Below, in pieces: positions 18,559 through 27,222 of a DNA stretch of 64,000 bases. The translations under genes and the position numbers were made by a program. The notes under the pieces were generated by a model, which was given only the letters and a program-made list of their open reading frames with translations, was not told the DNA's origin and ran no database searches. The stretch lies in the NCBI GenBank assembly GCA_044220635.1, contig JBGAQP010000015.1, forward strand, positions 28,832-92,831, given 5' to 3'. The DNA is from JBGAQP01 sp044220635. Its GTDB lineage: Bacteria > Pseudomonadota > Gammaproteobacteria > Burkholderiales > Usitatibacteraceae. Position 1 is the stretch's first letter; every line of letters begins with the position of its first letter.

Positions 18559-19278
18559 ATGCCTCGCCGTGCCAGGCTGTGTCCGCCGGGCTTGCCCTTG
18601 CACGTCGTTCATCGCGGCCACAATCGCGGCCCCTGTTTCAGCACGTGGCGGGATCGCGAGCGGTATCTCGAGGCTTTGTCGGAACTCTCGGGGGATACCC
18701 ACTGCAGCATTCACGCCTTCGTGCTGATGACCAATCACGTGCACCTCCTGGTGACGCCGAAGGACGGTGAAGGCATCTCGCGGATGATGAAGGGCGCAGC
18801 GCAGCGGCATGCCCAGTTCATGAACTGGAAGCAGGGGAAGTCGGGTTCCCTCTGGCAGGGGCGCTTCCATTCGAGCCCGGTGGATACCGAAGCGTATTTC
18901 CTTGCGTGCCACCGATACATCGAGTTGAACCCGGTGCGTGCGGGGCTCGCCCGGCACCCACGCGACTACCCGTGGTCCAGCTATCTTCGCAATGCCGAAG
19001 GGCAGCCAACGAGCCTCGTCGAGCCCCATGCGCAATACCTGGCCCTCGGGGCCGACGACGAGACCCGTCAGCTCGCCTATCGCTCTCTCTTCGAACTCCC
19101 CCTCGAGCAGCGAATCGTCGACGAGATCCGCGCCGGTGCCCTGGGGGGATTCGCCCTCGGGACGCCGGCCTTCCATGCCCGGTTGGAGGCGCAGCTGGGA
19201 GTGCGCACCCGCAAGGGCAGCCGTGGTCGCCCCCGTGCATCTCCGCAGGCTACGGTGGTCGATTGTTACAAGCCTTAA
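18559..19278 (+). CDS. REP-associated tyrosine transposase (RAYT, Y1/HUH family)
   Basis: 239 residues from ATG 18559 (GGGAG upstream), opening PRRARLCPPGLPLHVVHRG as RAYTs do. The HUH metal motif is HVH at residues 60-62 (MTNHVHLLVTP), followed by GSLWQGRFHSSPV and YFLACHRYIELNPVRAGL, which carries the candidate catalytic tyrosine (113 or 120). The C-terminal ~100 residues are the family's variable domain. All key residues are present, so it may be functional. It is the likely source of the repeats at 22.8, 27.1, 27.6, 44.1, 45.5 and 47.5 kb. Confidence 0.95.
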   Translation: MPRRARLCPPGLPLHVVHRGHNRGPCFSTWRDRERYLEALSELSGDTHCSIHAFVLMTNHVHLLVTPKDGEGISRMMKGAAQRHAQFMNWKQGKSGSLWQGRFHSSPVDTEAYFLACHRYIELNPVRAGLARHPRDYPWSSYLRNAEGQPTSLVEPHAQYLALGADDETRQLAYRSLFELPLEQRIVDEIRAGALGGFALGTPAFHARLEAQLGVRTRKGSRGRPRASPQATVVDCYKP

Positions 19279-19298
19279 ATGGGGACTGTCCCCATTTA
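19276..19298. repeat. single REP B, right end of the RAYT unit
   Basis: One hairpin (arms TAAATGGGGAC / GTCCCCATTTA, centre T), preceded by GTTACAAGCCT. Its outer TTA at 19296-19298, read on the reverse strand, is the stop codon of the DUF454 gene. Confidence 0.92.
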
Positions 19299-19715
19299 TC
19301 TTGGGCGGTCGCGGGAGGGGACGCGGTAGAGCCAGACCAGCATGACGAGGCCGAAGAAGGCGAGCGCGCCCTGCAGGTACGGCGACGTCACGAAGAAGAC
19401 AATCGAGGCGGCGAAGGTGGCCGCCATGAGCGCCATTCCCCAGAGCTTGGTGCGCCAGGGGATCGCGCGGTGGCGCTCCCACTCCGAGACGATCGGGCCG
19501 AATGTCCGGTGGTGCAGCAGCCAGCGGTGGAAACGGGGCGAGGAGCGCGCGAAGCACGCGCCCGCGAGCAGCATGAAGGGCGTGGTCGGCAGGACCGGCA
19601 GGAAGATGCCCAGCACGCCGAGCCCCACGCAGGCGAACCCGGCCACGACGAGCGCGAGGCGCACGGCGGGCGAGTCGTGGACGCGGTGGGTTCGCTTCGG
19701 GGTGTCTGCGCTCAC
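19296..19715 (-). CDS. DUF454 (YbaN-type) inner-membrane protein
   Basis: 139 residues from GTG 19715. The DUF454 core is clear: VVAGFACVGLGVLGIFLPVL then PTTPFMLLAGACFARSSPRFHRWLL, FGPIVSEWERHRAIP, and a C-terminal span pair. Its TAA stop is supplied by REP B. The N-terminal ~15 residues are not hydrophobic and the start codon is uncertain (a GTG 18 codons downstream is possible). Function unknown. Confidence 0.85.
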   Translation of the reverse strand: MSADTPKRTHRVHDSPAVRLALVVAGFACVGLGVLGIFLPVLPTTPFMLLAGACFARSSPRFHRWLLHHRTFGPIVSEWERHRAIPWRTKLWGMALMAATFAASIVFFVTSPYLQGALAFFGLVMLVWLYRVPSRDRPR

Positions 19716-19751
19716 GGCGGGCGGGATTTCGCGGTCGGCTAGAATGCTCCC

Positions 19752-20417
19752 ATGAACTGGGTCATCGTGGCCACGATCGCCGGCGGCCTCGTCCTCGACC
19801 AGCACTGGTCGCGCTTCGGGCAGGCCGCGGTGAGCGCGCTCGCCTGGGCCGTGCTCGCCTTCCTCTGGTCGAGGAGCCGCGAGGGCGAGCGCCCGGCGCT
19901 CGCCGCGTGCCTCGTCTTCGCCACCGCGGGCGAGGTCTTCCTCTCCCTCGTCTGGGGCCTCTACGAGTACCGCCTGGGCAACATCCCGCTCTTCGTCCCG
20001 CCGGGCCACGTGCTGCTCTTCTTCCTCGGCACGCGGATCGCGGCGCGCATCCCGGAGCGCGGCGAATGGTGGGTCGCGATCGCCGCGCTTCCGCTCATCG
20101 CGCTCTTCGCCTGGAGCGGGAGGGACACGCTGGGGCCGCTGCTCTTCGCGCTCTTCCTCGCCTGCCTCATCCTCTCGCCCTCGCGCCGGCTCTACGCGAC
20201 GATGTTCGTGCTCTCGCTCGCGATGGAGTTCTACGGCACCTGGATCGGCAACTGGGCCTGGTCGCGGGAGGTGCCCTGGCTCGGGCTCACTGCGGACAAC
20301 CCGCCGATCGCCGCGGGCGCCTTCTACTGCGTGCTGGACCTGCTCGTCGTGAGCGTCGTCGCGCGCTTCGGGGGCGAGGCCTTCGGCCTGCCCGCCCGCG
20401 CGAACGCCCGCGGATGA
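19752..20417 (+). CDS. multi-span membrane protein of unknown function
   Basis: 221 residues with about seven hydrophobic segments and charged loops (RSREGERP, RIPERGE). Conserved-looking aromatic stretch EFYGTWIGNWAW and VWGLYEYRLGNIPLFVPPGH suggest a defined family, but I cannot name it; carotenoid-type membrane enzymes have similar aromatic loops, though that is only an impression. Overlaps the next gene by ATGA. Confidence 0.75.
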   Translation: MNWVIVATIAGGLVLDQHWSRFGQAAVSALAWAVLAFLWSRSREGERPALAACLVFATAGEVFLSLVWGLYEYRLGNIPLFVPPGHVLLFFLGTRIAARIPERGEWWVAIAALPLIALFAWSGRDTLGPLLFALFLACLILSPSRRLYATMFVLSLAMEFYGTWIGNWAWSREVPWLGLTADNPPIAAGAFYCVLDLLVVSVVARFGGEAFGLPARANARG

Positions 20418-21412
20418 AGAAATTCCTCGCCCTCGCCGCGATCGTCATCGCCGGGCTCGTCGCCTGGCCGGCCGCGAACGCGTGGAAGGACCGGCGCGAC
20501 GCCCTCGCCCCGCCCACGCCGCTCGCCGCGGGCGAGACACCGCTCGCCGCCATCTGCCGCCTGCGCGCCGAGTTCGAGGCGCTGCCCGAGCCCGTCCACG
20601 AGGGCTTCGACTACCACCCGCGATGGTCGACCTGGAAGTTCGCGGTCGGCACCACGCACTACGGGCCGTACTGGGAGATCCGCCCGACCGATGCCACACG
20701 CCGGTTCGTGCGCGCCCATTCGCGGCTCGAGTTGGTCGCCGCTCTCGGCCCCTACGCGACCGACCCGGCCTGGGGTCCGAAGGCGGTCGCGGTGCTCGCG
20801 GCGCTGCCCATCAGGGAGAAGGCGGGGCTGTACTACACGGGCGGCTTCGCGAGCCTGCTCGCGGAAAACGGCGCGAAGCGGCCCGGGAGCCGCCCGAACT
20901 GGGAAGCGCACCATCGCCGCTCCGCCCACGCGAACCTCCTCGGCGCTTACGGGCTGTCGAACGCCACGGAGCGCAGCGCACGGACGGACGCCTCGCCCGC
21001 GGGCCCCACGCTCGAGGACGCGATCGTCGAGGTGATCGACGCGCTCGGCAAGCCCCAGCCTCTCGCCTTCACGGCGGTGAGCCTGAGCGACCAGAAGCGC
21101 TTCCCCGACTGGGACGCGGCGCTCGCGAACGCGCCCCTGCCCGAGGTGAGCGCGGAGTTCCGCGCGTTCATGAGCCGCTGGCCCCGCGATTGGCTCGTGA
21201 CCGCGCTCTATCCCTACGCGATGGAGGACCAGCCCTGGCGCTCGAGCCCGCGCGAGAAGCTCGTGTGGATCGTCGGGCGCGAGGCCGAGTACTGGCCCTT
21301 CTCCGCCTCCTTCGGGTTTCCCCGCGAGCCGAGGATCCAGGCGTGGGAGCGCGAGATCGGGGCGATCGCGCGTGGCGTGTGCGCGGGCGGCAAGCCCCGC
21401 GCGGCGACCTGA
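20414..21412 (+). CDS. exported hypothetical protein
   Basis: 332 residues, starting inside the upstream stop (ATGA overlap). N-terminal signal or anchor MKKFLALAAIVIAGLVAWPAANA. The rest is soluble with Trp/Tyr-rich stretches (FDYHPRWSTWKF, THYGPYWEI, GLYYTGGFASLL) and no motif I recognise. Likely cotranscribed with the membrane protein. Its stop lies one base from the convergent amidase stop. Confidence 0.7.
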   Translation: MKKFLALAAIVIAGLVAWPAANAWKDRRDALAPPTPLAAGETPLAAICRLRAEFEALPEPVHEGFDYHPRWSTWKFAVGTTHYGPYWEIRPTDATRRFVRAHSRLELVAALGPYATDPAWGPKAVAVLAALPIREKAGLYYTGGFASLLAENGAKRPGSRPNWEAHHRRSAHANLLGAYGLSNATERSARTDASPAGPTLEDAIVEVIDALGKPQPLAFTAVSLSDQKRFPDWDAALANAPLPEVSAEFRAFMSRWPRDWLVTALYPYAMEDQPWRSSPREKLVWIVGREAEYWPFSASFGFPREPRIQAWEREIGAIARGVCAGGKPRAAT

Positions 21413-21413
21413 A

Positions 21414-22760
21414 TCAGTCGCCGGCGAGCCCCGGCTGGAAGCCGAGGACGTTCTCGCACCACGCCGCCACCTGCAGCGCGCGCTCGTCCTCGCGGTAGCG
21501 GCCCACGACCTGGAATCCGAGGGGCAGGCCGCGCGGCCCGAATCCCGAGGGAATGGTCACGGCGGGCAGCCCCGCCTGCGTCCAGAGCGAGCAGAAGGTC
21601 GCGTCTCCCGTGTCGGAGAGCCCCGCGGGCGCCTCGCCCGACGCCGGCACGGTGACGATCGCCTCGCAGCCGTCGAAGAGCCGGTCGAGCCAGAGGCGGT
21701 ATTCCTCGCGCTTCTCGCGCGCCCTGGCGTATTCCTCGGGTGTCACGCGCCGGCCGCGGTCGAGGAGCGTCACGAGGGCGGGCGAGAGCCGGATGCGGTG
21801 GCGCGACTCGATCGTGGCGAAGTTCTTCACCGCCTCGCGCGACATGATCAGCATCACGTTTTCCCACGCGGACTCGAAGGCGCGCGGCAGCGGCACCTCG
21901 CGCACCGCGGCGCCCGCGTCTTTGAGGGTGGCCACGCTCTCGTCGAAGTTGTGCCGCTGGGCCTCGGTCGCCATGGGCCACTTGTGGGTGCGCACGACGG
22001 CAAGGCGCGGCGGACCCGGCAGCGCCGTGAGGGGCACGGAAAGCGTGTGCATCGCGCCGCGCACGACGGTCGCCTCGTCCCTCGTCTCCTGCCCCATGAG
22101 GCAGGCGCCGAACCACGCGGCATCGGCGACGCCGCGCGCGAAAACGCCCACGGTGTCGAGCGTTCCCGAGAAAGGCAGGATGCCCGTGCGCGAGATCGCG
22201 CCGAAGCTCGGCTTGTAGCCCACCACGCCGCAGAACGCCGCGGGGCGGATCACCGAACCCAGGGTCTGGGTGCCGATCGCGGCCGGGACGTAGCCTGCGG
22301 CCACGCCCGCCGCCGAGCCGCTCGAGGAGCCGCCCGGCGTGTGCGCCGTGTTCCAGGGGTTGCGGGTCTTGCCGGCCAGGCGGTAGGCGAATTCCGTGGT
22401 GACGGTCTTTCCCATCACGAGGCCGCCGAGGGCTTCGAGCCGGCGCACCACCCACGCTGATTGCGTGGGGACGTGGCCCGAGAAGATCGGCGAGCCCATG
22501 CGCGTGGGGATGCCGCGGGTGGCGATGATGTCCTTCACCCCGACCGGGATGCCGTAGAGCGGAAGGTCCTGCAGGATCCCGCCCGCGCGCTCCTCGGCCT
22601 CGGCCATCGCCCGCGACGGGTCGAACCACTCCCAGGCGCGGAGGTCCGCCTCGCGGGCGACGATGCGCCCGGCAAGCGAGGCAATGTAGTCGGGCACGCT
22701 CAGGCTTCCCTCGCGGAAGGCACGGAGCACGTCGAGAAGGCCCAGTCGAAAGGGTTCCAT
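21414..22760 (-). CDS. amidase signature family enzyme
   Basis: 448 residues from ATG 22760. The Ser-cisSer-Lys triad context is present: YGIPVGVKDII (Lys), PGGSSSGSAAGVAAG (cis-Ser) and IGTQTLGSVIRPAAFCG (nucleophile). In the last motif a Leu stands where most relatives have Gly (QTGGS), a mild departure. Upstream frame extension runs into REP C and is not coding. Hydrolyses an amide or carbamate, substrate unknown. Confidence 0.9.
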   Translation of the reverse strand: MEPFRLGLLDVLRAFREGSLSVPDYIASLAGRIVAREADLRAWEWFDPSRAMAEAEERAGGILQDLPLYGIPVGVKDIIATRGIPTRMGSPIFSGHVPTQSAWVVRRLEALGGLVMGKTVTTEFAYRLAGKTRNPWNTAHTPGGSSSGSAAGVAAGYVPAAIGTQTLGSVIRPAAFCGVVGYKPSFGAISRTGILPFSGTLDTVGVFARGVADAAWFGACLMGQETRDEATVVRGAMHTLSVPLTALPGPPRLAVVRTHKWPMATEAQRHNFDESVATLKDAGAAVREVPLPRAFESAWENVMLIMSREAVKNFATIESRHRIRLSPALVTLLDRGRRVTPEEYARAREKREEYRLWLDRLFDGCEAIVTVPASGEAPAGLSDTGDATFCSLWTQAGLPAVTIPSGFGPRGLPLGFQVVGRYREDERALQVAAWCENVLGFQPGLAGD

Positions 22761-22813
22761 GGGCCCGTATTCTGCCGACCGGGTCGCCCCGGGGCAAATC
22801 GGAAACCAGGACG

Positions 22814-22885
22814 TAAATGGGGACAGTCCCCATTTATGGGCTGTAACACAGATTACAAAGCGAAAATGGGGACTGTCCCCATTTA
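22814..22885. repeat. REP pair C
   Basis: 72 bases: hairpins 22814-22836 and 22863-22885 with a GTAACACAGATTAC linker (22843-22856). The last three bases (TTA) are the stop codon of the HbpS/GlcG gene on the reverse strand. Confidence 0.93.
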
Positions 22886-23311
22886 TCCCAAGGCGGCTTT
22901 GATTGCGTTGGCGCCTGCGGTGGCGATGATTTCGTCGTCGGAGGCTTTCACGCCAGACACGCCGATCGCGCCCACGACCTGGCCGTCGATCTCGACGGGC
23001 ACGCCGCCCTGCAGGAGCACCATGCCGCCGGGAACGGTGACGAAGGCGGTGCGGCCGTTGTTGACCGACTCCTCCAGCATCCGCGTCGGGCGCTTGAAGC
23101 CCACGGCGGCGCGCGCCTTGCCGAGCGCGGTCTCCACGCTCGACCACTGGGTGCCGTCGAGCCGCTCGAGGGCGATGGTATGGCCGCCCTCGTCCACCAC
23201 GGCGATCACCACGCGCCAGCCGTTCTTCGCGGCCTCGGCACCGGCGGCGGCGAGCGCCACGCGGGCGGCGGCGAGGTTCAGGATTCGTTTCGCGGGCAGT
23301 TCGAGGGCCAT
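22883..23311 (-). CDS. heme-binding protein HbpS / GlcG family
   Basis: 142 residues from ATG 23311 with GGAG 6 bases upstream. Matches the HbpS/GlcG fold: ILNLAAARVALAAAGAEA, VVIAVVDEGGHTIALERLDG, KARAAVGFKRPT, VPGGMVLLQGGVPVEIDG, VVGAIGVSG. This family binds heme or glycolate-related ligands; role here unknown. TAA stop lies inside REP C. Confidence 0.9.
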   Translation of the reverse strand: MALELPAKRILNLAAARVALAAAGAEAAKNGWRVVIAVVDEGGHTIALERLDGTQWSSVETALGKARAAVGFKRPTRMLEESVNNGRTAFVTVPGGMVLLQGGVPVEIDGQVVGAIGVSGVKASDDEIIATAGANAIKAALG

Positions 23312-23459
23312 GGCGGGCTCCGGGTGGGCGGTGGCCGATGATACCGCCCGCTCGCCGCGCCCGGGATGCGGTTCGCGCCCGGCGCAGGCGGTTCGTCGCA
23401 ATCGCCTCGCGCCCTCGGGCCGGGGCCCGGATCATGGCCGCCATTCACCCGGAGGCCCC

Positions 23460-23840
23460 ATGGTCACGCCGCTCCCCGTCTGGATCCACATGCTGTCCGC
23501 GCTCGCCGCGCTCGCCCTCGGAACGCTGCTCTTCTCGCGCCGGATCAAGGGCGACCGGCTTCACCGGGTGGCGGGCTGGACCTGGGTCGCGCTGATGCTC
23601 GCCGTCGCCGTTTCCTCGCTCTGGATCCCGCGCTTCCTCACCTTCAGCTGGATCCACGTCTTCACGCTGGTCACGCTGGTGGGGATTCCGCAGGCGGTCC
23701 TCGCGATCCGCAGGGGGAACGTCGCCGCGCACCGCGCCGCGATGAGGAACCTGTTCGTCTGGGGACTGGTGGTCGCGGGCCTCTTCGCGCTCATCCCGGG
23801 CCGGAGGCTGGGCAACGCGATGCTCGCCCTGCTCGGCTGA
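23460..23840 (+). CDS. DUF2306-like four-span membrane protein
   Basis: 126 residues after GGAGG. Four hydrophobic segments and the pattern HMLSALAALALGTLLF, HRVAGWTWVALML, IPQAVLAIRRGNVAAHRAAM, typical of DUF2306 proteins, which may bind heme through the conserved histidines. Not in an operon; convergent with the next gene at 4 bases. Confidence 0.8.
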   Translation: MVTPLPVWIHMLSALAALALGTLLFSRRIKGDRLHRVAGWTWVALMLAVAVSSLWIPRFLTFSWIHVFTLVTLVGIPQAVLAIRRGNVAAHRAAMRNLFVWGLVVAGLFALIPGRRLGNAMLALLG

Positions 23841-23844
23841 GGAT

Positions 23845-24213
23845 TTAGAAGCTGTAGCCGAAGATGACCGCGTTGCGCTTGACGGTGAGGCGTTCGGGCT
23901 TCAGGCCCGGGACTCCCGGAAGGAAGCGCTTGGCGCCGGGCACCGTCAGGCGGCCGTTGCCGTCGAAGCACACCTCGAGCTCCGATCGCCCGCAGGCGCC
24001 GCCGGGCTTGAGGTTCATGCCGGACACCTGCGCGGTGGGCGCGACCGCGAGCCAGGGCTCCGGGGCGGACTTGCGCGCGGGGGCGGCTTGCGGGGTCGAG
24101 GGAACGGAGTAAGGCACCCACGCCGAGCCGGATACGGCGCCTTCGCCGGCAAACGCCGCAGCGCAGGCCCCCGAAAGGCCTGCCACGACCAGGACCGCGA
24201 ATGCAGCGCGCAT
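23845..24213 (-). CDS. small exported hypothetical protein
   Basis: 122 residues from ATG 24213 with signal peptide MRAAFAVLVVAGLSGACAAAFA. The mature part has Pro/Ala-rich start and a compact C-terminal part (LEVCFDGNGRLTVPGAKRF, GLKPERLTVKRNAVIFGYSF). A longer start at 24252 adds 13 residues without signal character. No family recognised. Confidence 0.7.
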   Translation of the reverse strand: MRAAFAVLVVAGLSGACAAAFAGEGAVSGSAWVPYSVPSTPQAAPARKSAPEPWLAVAPTAQVSGMNLKPGGACGRSELEVCFDGNGRLTVPGAKRFLPGVPGLKPERLTVKRNAVIFGYSF

Positions 24214-24291
24214 CGAGCTTCGCTCCGTTGCTCCCCCAGTCTGCACGTGCAAGAAAAGTGCCCGTTGAGCCAGGTCAGGAGAACCTCAGGG

Positions 24292-24332
24292 GGACAATGC
24301 AAGTCGTTGTTTCTCAACGACTAAGAATGTCC
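24292..24332. other. imperfect long hairpin in a divergent promoter region
   Basis: Perfect inner stem AGTCGTTG (24302-24309) / CAACGACT (24315-24322) with a five-base loop, and an outer stem GGACA (24292-24296) / TGTCC (24328-24332). It lies between divergent genes (24213 and 24403). It has no T-run, so it is not an obvious terminator. Could be an operator or RNA element. Confidence 0.45.
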
Positions 24333-24402
24333 GTGTGGGGGCGGGCCGCGGGACCTCTGCTATCATCGCCGCTCCCCCGTCTCCGCGGGACGACCTCGCT
24401 CC

Positions 24403-25020
24403 ATGGCCCTGACCATCTACGGCATCCCCCGCTCCCGCACCTTCCGCGTCCTCTGGGCGGCGGAGGAGCTCGGCCTCGCCTACCAGAACGTCCCCGTCGA
24501 TTTCACCGAGGGCGTGAAGCAGCCGGAGTACCTGCGGATCAACCCGAACGGGAAGGTCCCCGCCATCGACGAGAACGGTTTCGTGCTCACCGAGTCGCTC
24601 GCGATCAACCTCTATCTCGCGAAGCGCCACGGGGCGGCCTCGCTCTATCCGGCGGGCGCGGAGGACGAGGCGCGCGCGTGGCAATGGAGCTTCTGGGGCG
24701 CGAGCGAGATCGAGAAGCCGCTCGTGGACTTCGTCTTCCACCGGCTGGTCTACCCGCCGGAGAAGCGCAACGAATCGGTCGCGGCCGAGGCCGAGAAGAA
24801 GCTGCCGCGCCCGCTGGGCGTGCTCGAGGCGCACCTCGCTTCGCGCCCCTACCTCCTTGGCGGGTCCTTCACCATCGCCGACCTCAACGTCGCCTCCATC
24901 CTCTACACCTCCTGGTTCAACGGCATGGATTACGGGCCCTGGCCGCGGATCAAGGACTGGCTCGAGCGCTGCCTCACCCGCCCCGCGGCGCTTCGCGCGC
25001 GCAAGCTCCGGGAGGGCTGA
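24403..25020 (+). CDS. glutathione S-transferase family protein
   Basis: 205 residues, thioredoxin-like N-domain (IYGIPRSRTFRVLWAAEELG, NPNGKVPAIDENGFVLTESLAI) with the conserved cis-Pro and E-S pair, then an all-alpha C-domain (FTIADLNVASILYTSWF). The Ser in PRSRTFR fits a Ser-type GST active site. Conjugates or reduces with glutathione in the cytoplasm; substrate unknown. Confidence 0.92.
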   Translation: MALTIYGIPRSRTFRVLWAAEELGLAYQNVPVDFTEGVKQPEYLRINPNGKVPAIDENGFVLTESLAINLYLAKRHGAASLYPAGAEDEARAWQWSFWGASEIEKPLVDFVFHRLVYPPEKRNESVAAEAEKKLPRPLGVLEAHLASRPYLLGGSFTIADLNVASILYTSWFNGMDYGPWPRIKDWLERCLTRPAALRARKLREG

Positions 25021-25078
25021 GGGCGCGCGATGGCCCTGCAACTTGTGGGAAAATCGCGGGTCTGATTTCTTTCGCGCC

Positions 25079-25585
25079 ATGGCAACGATTCCCCCTCTCC
25101 CGATGCCGCCGCGGGCCGTCTTCGCCGCCGTCGCGGCACTTTGCGCGGGCCTCTTCGGCGCTTCGCTCTACTTCCAGCACATCGTGGGGCTCGAGCCCTG
25201 CCCGATGTGCATCATCCAGCGCTTCGCCTTCGTGGCGATCGGCGTCGTGGCGGCGATCGCGGCGATCCACGGCCCCGGCGCCCTCGGGCAGAAGCTCTAC
25301 TCGGCCCCGATGGCGCTCGTCGCCGTGGGCGGCGGCGGAACCTCGGTGCGCCAGTCCTGGATCCAGCGCTTCCCGGATCCCACGGGCTCGTGCGGCGCGG
25401 ACCTCGGGTTCCTCCTCGACAACTTCCCGCTCACCCAGGCCCTGCCCAAGATCTTCGCGGGCTCGGGCGATTGCTCTACGGTCTCCTGGCGCTTCCTCGG
25501 CCTGTCGATGGCCGAGTGGGCGTTCTTCTGGTTCCTGCTGTTCCTCTCGGTCGCCGTCTGGCTCTTCCTCGCGAAGCGCAAGTGA
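25079..25585 (+). CDS. dsbB: disulfide bond formation protein DsbB
   Basis: 168 residues, four spans. First periplasmic loop carries CPMC (GLEPCPMCIIQRFAF) and the second carries the Cys pair SCGAD...GDCS, the two redox centres that reoxidise DsbA and pass electrons to quinone. Start at ATG 25079. Followed after 3 bases by the PhoD gene. Confidence 0.93.
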   Translation: MATIPPLPMPPRAVFAAVAALCAGLFGASLYFQHIVGLEPCPMCIIQRFAFVAIGVVAAIAAIHGPGALGQKLYSAPMALVAVGGGGTSVRQSWIQRFPDPTGSCGADLGFLLDNFPLTQALPKIFAGSGDCSTVSWRFLGLSMAEWAFFWFLLFLSVAVWLFLAKRK

Positions 25586-25588
25586 GCG

Positions 25589-27139
25589 GTGCCTGATCCC
25601 GGTTTCCTGCGGCGGCGGTTCCTCGCGCGCTCGGCCGCGATCGCCGCCGCGGCGTTCGCTTCCCCCTTCCCTCTCGCCGCAATTGCGCGCCCGCGCTTCA
25701 AGTCCGATCCCTTCACGCTCGGCGTCGCCTCCGGCGCCCCGACCTCCGATGGCGTGGTGATCTGGACGCGGCTCGCGCCCGAGCCGCTCGCGGGCGGCGG
25801 GGTCGACCCGGTGCCCCTCGAGGTGCGCTGGGAAGTCTCTTCGGACGAGCGCTTCCACAGGATCGTGCGCCGCGGGCGCGTGGCGGCAACGCCCGAGCGA
25901 GCGCACACGGTAAACGTCGATGTCGACGGGCTCGAGCCGGGGCGGACCTATTTCTACCGGTTTCACGCCGGGGAGGCTGCGAGCCCCCCGGGGCGCACGC
26001 GCACGGCGCCGGCCGCGCGCAAGGGCGAAGGGCGCCTGAAGCTCGCCTACGCCTCCTGCCAGCATTACGAGCACGGCTTCTACACGGCGTACCGCCACCT
26101 GCTCGATGAAAACGTCGACCTCGTCGTCTTCCTCGGCGACTACATCTACGAGTCGAACATCGGGGCCCGCGACCGCGTCCGCCAGCACGCCTCCGCGGAA
26201 CCGAGGACGCTCGCGGAGTACCGCAACCGCTACGCGCAGTACCGGGGCGATGCCGACCTGCAGCAGGTGCACGCCGACGCGCCGTGGCTCGTCACCTGGG
26301 ACGACCACGAGGTGGACAACGACTACGCGAACGACCGCAGCGTCGACCTCGACCCCGGCTTCCTCGCGCGCCGCGCCGCGGCCTATCGCGCCTTCCTCGA
26401 GCACATGCCGCTTCGCGCTTCCGCCGCGCTCGCGGGGGGCGGGGTGCGCGTGCACGCCCGGCACGAGTGGGGCACGCTCGCGACGATCCACCTGCTCGAC
26501 GGGCGGCAATTCCGTTCGCACCAGGCGTGCCCGAGAGGCGGGTACGGCGGCGCGAACGTGGTCGGGCCCGAGTGCGCGGAGCGGCTCGATCCGCGTCGGA
26601 CGATGCTCGGCGCGGAGCAGGAGCGCTGGCTCGACGCGGGCCTCGGTGAATCGAAGGCGCGTTGGAACCTCATCGCGCAGCAGACGCTCTTCGTGCCTAC
26701 GGACCGCGACGGTCCCAAGGGCCGGCAGTACTGGACCGACAGCTGGGACGGGTATCCCGCGGCCCGCGAGCGGCTCATCGGATCGATCATCGAGCGCAAA
26801 CCCGCGAACCCGGTGATCCTGAGCGGGGACGTGCACGCGAACTTCGTCTCGAACGTGCATGCCGAACCGGGTCGCGCGGCCTCGCCCGTGGTGGCGACGG
26901 AATTCTGCGGGACCTCGATCAGCTCGCGCGGGCCGAACCCGAAGCGCGTGCGCGAGATCCTCGAAGCCAACCCGCACATCAAGCTCGGCGACGGCTCGAA
27001 GCGCGGCTACGGCGTGCTGGAAATTTCCCGCGATCGGCTCGACGCGCGCCTGCGGGTGGTCGACTCCGTGAAGGTCCCCGCAAGCCCGGTCTCGACCCTC
27101 GCCACCTTCACCATCAAAGACGGCCGTCCCGCCCTCTGA
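25589..27139 (+). CDS. PhoD-like alkaline phosphatase/phosphodiesterase, Tat-exported
   Basis: 516 residues from GTG 25589. Twin-arginine leader RRRFLARSAAIAAAAFA, a Fn3-like N-domain (GVASGAPTSDGVVIWTRLAP), then the PhoD metallophosphatase core: LAYASCQHYEHGFYTAYRHL, DLVVFLGDYIYE, TWDDHEVDNDY, VILSGDVHANF. Releases phosphate from diesters outside the cytoplasm, often under phosphate limitation. Its TGA stop shares its last base with REP pair D. Confidence 0.95.
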   Translation: MPDPGFLRRRFLARSAAIAAAAFASPFPLAAIARPRFKSDPFTLGVASGAPTSDGVVIWTRLAPEPLAGGGVDPVPLEVRWEVSSDERFHRIVRRGRVAATPERAHTVNVDVDGLEPGRTYFYRFHAGEAASPPGRTRTAPAARKGEGRLKLAYASCQHYEHGFYTAYRHLLDENVDLVVFLGDYIYESNIGARDRVRQHASAEPRTLAEYRNRYAQYRGDADLQQVHADAPWLVTWDDHEVDNDYANDRSVDLDPGFLARRAAAYRAFLEHMPLRASAALAGGGVRVHARHEWGTLATIHLLDGRQFRSHQACPRGGYGGANVVGPECAERLDPRRTMLGAEQERWLDAGLGESKARWNLIAQQTLFVPTDRDGPKGRQYWTDSWDGYPAARERLIGSIIERKPANPVILSGDVHANFVSNVHAEPGRAASPVVATEFCGTSISSRGPNPKRVREILEANPHIKLGDGSKRGYGVLEISRDRLDARLRVVDSVKVPASPVSTLATFTIKDGRPAL

Positions 27140-27210
27140 AAATGGGGACAGTCCCCATTTATTGGCTGTAACACAGGTTACAGAGCCTAAATGGGGACTG
27201 TCCCCATTTA
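27139..27210. repeat. REP pair D
   Basis: 72 bases, hairpins 27139-27160 and 27188-27210 with a GTAACACAGGTTAC linker. It is followed by TTGGCTGTAAC (27211-27221), a third, half unit of the same kind as beside the RAYT gene. Confidence 0.93.
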
Positions 27211-27222
27211 TTGGCTGTAACG

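Larger units (their letters stand above)
18412..19298 (+). mobile_element. REP-RAYT unit
   Basis: A RAYT gene bounded on the left by REP pair A plus the half-dyad CTGTAAC and on the right by the other half-dyad GTTACA (19265-19270) plus a single REP. Compared with gene-free pairs elsewhere, the gene occupies exactly the few bases between TGTAAC and GTTACA in the centre of a REP pair. RAYTs are known to act on their flanking REPs; that this one is active is inference. Confidence 0.8.

Noticed and set aside
22761..22880. N-terminal extension of the amidase frame through REP C
   Set aside because: The extra residues are translated repeat and the ATG at 22760 begins at the normal family start.
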